A stretch of DNA of 34,590 nucleotides from a virus: positions 1 to 34,590 of IMG/VR virus record IMGVR_UViG_3300049222_000458. One strand, written 5' to 3'. Position 1 is the stretch's first letter. Each line of letters begins with the position of its first letter. The position numbers and the translations under genes are program-made. This document shows positions 32,058 to 34,590 of the stretch, in pieces. Under the pieces are notes generated by a model that did no database searches, had not been told where the DNA came from, and saw only the letters and a program-made list of their open reading frames with translations.

Positions 32058-32249
32058 ATGAAAGAACAAAAAGTGTATTATTACCTTTACAATTTTACCT
32101 CAGGTGGGTGGAATTGTGAGACAACTAGAACAATGGCGGAAGCTAGAAAGCAAGCAAAAAAAAGATTCCCTAATAGCGATATAGATTTAAAAAGCTTTAG
32201 AAGAATCTCATACAATGATCTACAATCTTTACTATTTGAAACACGATAA
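32058..32249 (+). CDS. Small basic protein of unknown function
   Basis: 63 residues. A tyrosine-rich start (KEQKVYYYLYNFTSGGWNCE) is followed by a basic helix (TMAEARKQAKKRFPNSDIDL) and FRRISYNDLQSLLF. A compact alpha/beta protein is likely, possibly nucleic-acid binding from its charge. Three bases separate it from the previous gene. Confidence 0.55.
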   Translation: MKEQKVYYYLYNFTSGGWNCETTRTMAEARKQAKKRFPNSDIDLKSFRRISYNDLQSLLFETR

Positions 32250-32259
32250 CAAATAACAA

Positions 32260-32277
32260 GGGCTACTTCGGTAGCCC
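32260..32277 (+). other. Very stable UUCG hairpin within a conserved leader
   Basis: GGGCTAC (32260-32266), TTCG, GTAGCCC (32271-32277): a 7-bp stem closed by the C(UUCG)G tetraloop. There is no following T-run, so it is not a classical terminator. It splits a leader like those of the early genes: AACAAATAACAA lies before it and ACTACAGAACAATG after. It may protect or divide the transcript, or regulate the gene at 32295. Confidence 0.7.
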
Positions 32278-32294
32278 ACTAAAACTACAGAACA

Positions 32295-32516
32295 ATGGAA
32301 AACGTAATAGCAAAAATACAAAACAGAATAGAACAAAACGAGCGAAGAATCATAGCGTTAATTGATTTTATGCAAAGTGTAAAAAAAGATGAATACAAAA
32401 AAGAATTACGCTTAGAAGCAAGGCTACTTAGAAACCAAAACATTGCATTTAAAGAAACTTTAGAAATGATACAATTTGAAGCAGACGGGCAATACTCTAA
32501 TAATTTAAACAGATAA
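32295..32516 (+). CDS. Small coiled-coil-like protein of unknown function
   Basis: 73 residues, highly charged and helical (IAKIQNRIEQNERRIIALID, then KKELRLEARLLRNQNIAFKE). The arrangement fits a short coiled coil. The leader ends ACTACAGAACA just before the ATG, similar to those of the early promoter genes though no promoter box is directly upstream. No family recognised. Confidence 0.58.
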   Translation: MENVIAKIQNRIEQNERRIIALIDFMQSVKKDEYKKELRLEARLLRNQNIAFKETLEMIQFEADGQYSNNLNR

Positions 32517-32532
32517 CAAAATACAGATAATA

Positions 32533-32739
32533 ATGACTGGAACACTTAGAACTATAGAATGCAAAGACTGGAAAAATGAACCCATTACTTATTATGAAAT
32601 GGATTTAAAATTCCAACACGCCTACCATAACTTTACCTACTTCAGCTTAGAAGGTGAAAGCATGATTGGATTCACGGACCGTATTAGATACGAAGTACGT
32701 AAGATGTATGGCGCAGAACTCACATGGGTAGAAGAATGA
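32533..32739 (+). CDS. Small protein of unknown function
   Basis: 68 residues with a strand-rich, aromatic sequence (GTLRTIECKDWKNEPITYYE, then FQHAYHNFTYFSLEGESMIG). The end (YGAELTWVEE) overlaps the next start as ATGA. A small barrel fold is possible. It is likely an early accessory protein. Confidence 0.55.
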   Translation: MTGTLRTIECKDWKNEPITYYEMDLKFQHAYHNFTYFSLEGESMIGFTDRIRYEVRKMYGAELTWVEE

Positions 32740-32918
32740 TTAAATGCGAATGTTCAGACGAAGAACTAGAAATAGAAGATTTGGAAATCGAAGACAATAG
32801 TTTTGATCATGCATTCGGTACAAAATACGAATATGAAGTCACATGCCCAGAATGCGGCGCATCCATGGGCGAATTTGCAAGCGTAGAAGAAGTTATAGAA
32901 GCTAAACGAGGATATTAA
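32736..32918 (+). CDS. Small zinc-ribbon-like acidic protein
   Basis: 60 residues from ATG 32736 (ATGA overlap). Four cysteines in two pairs: CEC (residues 4 and 6) and CPECG (residues 41 and 44), separated by an acidic stretch (SDEELEIEDLEIEDNSFDHA). The pairs could bind zinc, in the way of small transcription-related ribbons. It may target host RNA polymerase or another nucleic-acid protein; no family is proven. Confidence 0.55.
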   Translation: MIKCECSDEELEIEDLEIEDNSFDHAFGTKYEYEVTCPECGASMGEFASVEEVIEAKRGY

Positions 32919-33109
32919 TGATACAACCACACAAAGAAGAACAAGAAATATGGGAATGGCTTCAAGATAAGCACGTTCCAGATCTAGCAAGAAAAACTGG
33001 ACTAGGTACAACACCCATTTATTATTTTAAGAATGGTAAAGCTAAAAATGCTAGCTTCCAGTTAATACGTTCACTTCAATTAATAAAACAAAAAGAATGT
33101 ACACGTTAG
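32918..33109 (+). CDS. Small HTH-like DNA-binding protein
   Basis: 63 residues. EEQEIWEWLQDKHVPDLARK, then TGLGTTPIYYFKNGKAKNAS and FQLIRSLQLI: the order helix, 'LARKTGLG' turn, recognition-like helix matches small Cro/XRE-type domains. It resembles the protein at 26130. It starts at the last base of the previous stop (TAATG) and overlaps the DnaA-like gene by 13 bp. It could regulate one of the early promoters. Confidence 0.58.
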   Translation: MIQPHKEEQEIWEWLQDKHVPDLARKTGLGTTPIYYFKNGKAKNASFQLIRSLQLIKQKECTR

Positions 33110-33417
33110 CACTAGATGCCTTTAAGCGATTTGAACAATGTATTACTGGGGAACTAGAAGATAATCACGTAGAACTGATTGCAGAATTTTGCAACAAGAT
33201 AAACATAGGCTATGATGCTTTGTTTATTAAAAGTAGAAAATCTAAGTTTGTTAATTACCGTTCACTATTCTTTAACTGGGTAAACTTAAGTCATGTAGAG
33301 CTTGCAAGATTGTTTAATATGCACCATTCTAGTATTATGCACTTAAGGCAAGACCATGCTAATAGATTGAAGTACGACAATCAGTACAAAGATTTACATA
33401 AAAGATTGATATTTTAG
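33097..33417 (+). CDS. DnaA domain IV-like DNA-binding protein
   Basis: 106 residues. The middle and C-terminal part (SRKSKFVNYRSLFFNWVNLS, then HVELARLFNMHHSSIMHLRQ) matches the C-terminal duplex-binding domain of DnaA: a basic SRK start and the FxxxHHSSIM helix-turn-helix in place of the usual HTTV motif. The AAA+ part is absent, so it can bind DNA but not assemble as an initiator. It may occupy DnaA boxes of the host or help at the phage origin. It is the last gene before a strong terminator. Confidence 0.72.
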   Translation: MYTLALDAFKRFEQCITGELEDNHVELIAEFCNKINIGYDALFIKSRKSKFVNYRSLFFNWVNLSHVELARLFNMHHSSIMHLRQDHANRLKYDNQYKDLHKRLIF

Positions 33418-33442
33418 TAGAGTTATACATTCTGTAGATATG

Positions 33443-33474
33443 CCACTTGATTTGAAAGTCAGGTGGTTTTTTTT
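33443..33474 (+). terminator. Intrinsic terminator between early genes and portal
   Basis: CCACTTGA (33443-33450) and TCAGGTGG (33459-33466) form an 8-bp stem with one G-T pair and an 8-base loop, followed by eight T (33467-33474). It separates the small early genes from the late head genes. It is the best terminator in the window. Confidence 0.85.
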
Positions 33475-33510
33475 GCTTATTTCAATAGTTGTAAATATTT
33501 GTTAATTTAG
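33472..33510 (+). promoter_or_regulatory. Possible late promoter before portal
   Basis: TTTG (33472-33475), 18 bp, then AATATTTG (33494-33501), one mismatch from TAnnTTTG; TAATTTAG (33503-33510) is another near-match also seen at 19859 before the phosphoesterase. It lies between the terminator and ATG 33533, where a late promoter is needed. The -33 element overlaps the terminator T-run. Tentative. Confidence 0.35.
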
Positions 33511-33532
33511 ATGCAACTTTAAAAAGTAAATT

Positions 33533-34590
33533 ATGGCTTTATCTGATCTTCTACCTTTTGCTAGGACAAAAGCGCCAAATAATAATTTGGTAAATGAATT
33601 AAACAGACAGTTATTTAGATTTCATAGGGGTATGCCCATCAGTCTGGATGATACCCAGAACGCTTACGTAGAAGATGGGTATGAATTAAACCCTGATGTA
33701 TATAGCGTTGTAAATGGGATCACAAAAGCAGCTGCGGCTGTACCCCCAATTATTCATATCGTTAAAGATCAACAAAAAGCATTAAAATATAGGCAGCTAT
33801 CTAATACTGTAAAAGACAAGGCTACACAAGGGAGTGTAGATAATTTATTAGAACTTAAAGAACAGGCCTTTGATGAGGTGAACGATGAGCGCGATCCTTT
33901 ATACAAGCTAATTAACCAACCTAATCCGTTACAAGGTTACCCTGAATGGTATGAAAACATGAAGGGTTTTCAGTTAATCACAGGTAACGCTTATACGCAT
34001 TTTATAGAACTTGGAGACGGTACTTTTGGCGAAATGTGGGTAATGCCATCTCAATTTACTAAAATAGTAGCTGATCCTACTTACGAGACTTTAATAAAGG
34101 GTTATATTATCGACATGTATGGCCACGATGGCCATCAATTACCATCTGAAACAGTAATGCACTGGAAATACTGGAATCCTGATTACGATGCTGTTGGTTC
34201 TCACCTGTATGGCATGTCGCCATTAAAAGCCGCTAGAAGGGCTATAACACTAGGGAACGATGGTGATCAAGCACTAAGCAAAGCACTAAGAAACGGCGGC
34301 GCATCAGGCGTGGTCTATCCTACTGATCCAGATCTAGAGCAACTTACACCAATGCAACGTAGCCAACTGGAGCAATACCTGCGGCAAATGCAAGGCCCTG
34401 ATAATTATAAAACTTGGTTAGTAAGTAATGTTAAACTAGGATTCGAAAAGTTCGGAATGCCGCCAGTCGATTTAGAGATCATAGAAGCTGGTAAAATGAC
34501 CCAGCGTGATATATGTAATGTTTACAACTTTCCTAGTGAATTATTAAACGATCCTGATAACAAAACTAATGCCAATAAATCAGAAAGTAG
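33533..34590 (+). CDS. Portal protein, N-terminal part (continues at 1-359)
   Basis: 352 complete codons from ATG 33533 up to the end of the window, where the frame continues at base 1. The sequence is a typical HK97-type portal: an ELNPDVYSVVNGITKAAAAV helix, then PNPLQGYPEWYENMKGFQLI and TGNAYTHFIELGDGTF, YGMSPLKAARRAI and MTQRDICNVYNFPSELLND near the end of this part. About 464 residues in total. Portal forms the packaging ring and receives terminase. It is the first gene after the early/late terminator, so it likely starts the late transcript. Confidence 0.93.
   Translation, partial: MALSDLLPFARTKAPNNNLVNELNRQLFRFHRGMPISLDDTQNAYVEDGYELNPDVYSVVNGITKAAAAVPPIIHIVKDQQKALKYRQLSNTVKDKATQGSVDNLLELKEQAFDEVNDERDPLYKLINQPNPLQGYPEWYENMKGFQLITGNAYTHFIELGDGTFGEMWVMPSQFTKIVADPTYETLIKGYIIDMYGHDGHQLPSETVMHWKYWNPDYDAVGSHLYGMSPLKAARRAITLGNDGDQALSKALRNGGASGVVYPTDPDLEQLTPMQRSQLEQYLRQMQGPDNYKTWLVSNVKLGFEKFGMPPVDLEIIEAGKMTQRDICNVYNFPSELLNDPDNKTNANKSES
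34569..34590. repeat. Terminal direct overlap, right copy (same as 1-22)
   Basis: Identical to bases 1-22. The merged molecule is 34,568 bp and the portal frame runs across the joint. Interpreted as assembly overlap from a circular or circularly permuted genome. Confidence 0.9.

Noticed and set aside
1-34590. Integrase and lysogeny module
   Set aside because: No tyrosine or serine recombinase, excisionase or CI-like repressor was found on either strand; the small HTH-like proteins alone do not support lysogeny.

Overview
The window is an essentially complete genome of a small tailed phage (siphovirus type), opened inside the portal gene. Its first 22 bases are identical to its last 22, and the portal reading frame runs through the join in frame. 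The sequence therefore closes into a circle of about 34,568 bp. Nearly every gene is on the + strand, tightly packed, with many ATGA or TAATG stop/start overlaps. The DNA is AT-rich, most genes lack a Shine-Dalgarno sequence and have A-rich leaders, and several putative promoters fit the Bacteroidota pattern (a T-rich or TTG box, about 19 bp, then TAnnTTTG-like). A Bacteroidota host, probably flavobacterial, is inferred; it is not proven by the sequence. No integrase, excisionase or CI-type repressor is visible, so a virulent lifestyle is likely.

Layout. Portal (33533 to the end, continued at 1-359); a lysis cassette (343-1269) placed unusually inside the head module; Mu gpF-like head protein; two glycosyltransferase-like genes with a tiny membrane protein between them; a three-part prohead protease; HK97-fold major capsid protein; a tRNA-like mini-hairpin; head-tail connector and neck genes; major tail protein; tail chaperones with a programmed -1 frameshift; tape measure; a 1417-residue tail/fibre protein; a second fibre ending in an S74 self-cleaving chaperone domain; and small accessory genes (to 19806). 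A metallophosphoesterase follows. From 20873 an early-type promoter leads into three overlapping genes that look like a DNA-base hypermodification cassette: an SGNH-like protein, an HhH/aGPT-PPlase-like protein and a PLP-fold enzyme (21217-24026). A 150-bp array of fifteen 10-bp units and a second early promoter come next. These lead into recombination and nucleotide genes (ERF annealase, NinB-like, NinG, SSB, MazG-like, dCMP deaminase, a thymidylate-synthase-family pyrimidine hydroxymethylase-like enzyme), a DnaD-like initiator with phased 11-bp iteron-like repeats inside it, and terminase small and large subunits. A third copy of the early promoter drives a block of very small genes ending in a DnaA-domain-IV-like protein and a strong intrinsic terminator (33443-33474), just before portal.

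How it fits together. The dCMP deaminase and the TS-family enzyme could supply 5-hydroxymethyl pyrimidine nucleotides. The 21-24 kb cassette could then elaborate the hydroxymethyl group in polymerised DNA by attaching and reshaping an amino acid, giving protection from restriction. ERF, NinB, NinG, SSB and the initiator would run recombination-dependent replication. The phage has no recognisable DNA polymerase or replicative helicase, so it must use the host's. The most interesting parts are this candidate hypermodification system, the 10-bp repeat array after it, and the iteron-like repeats in the initiator gene.
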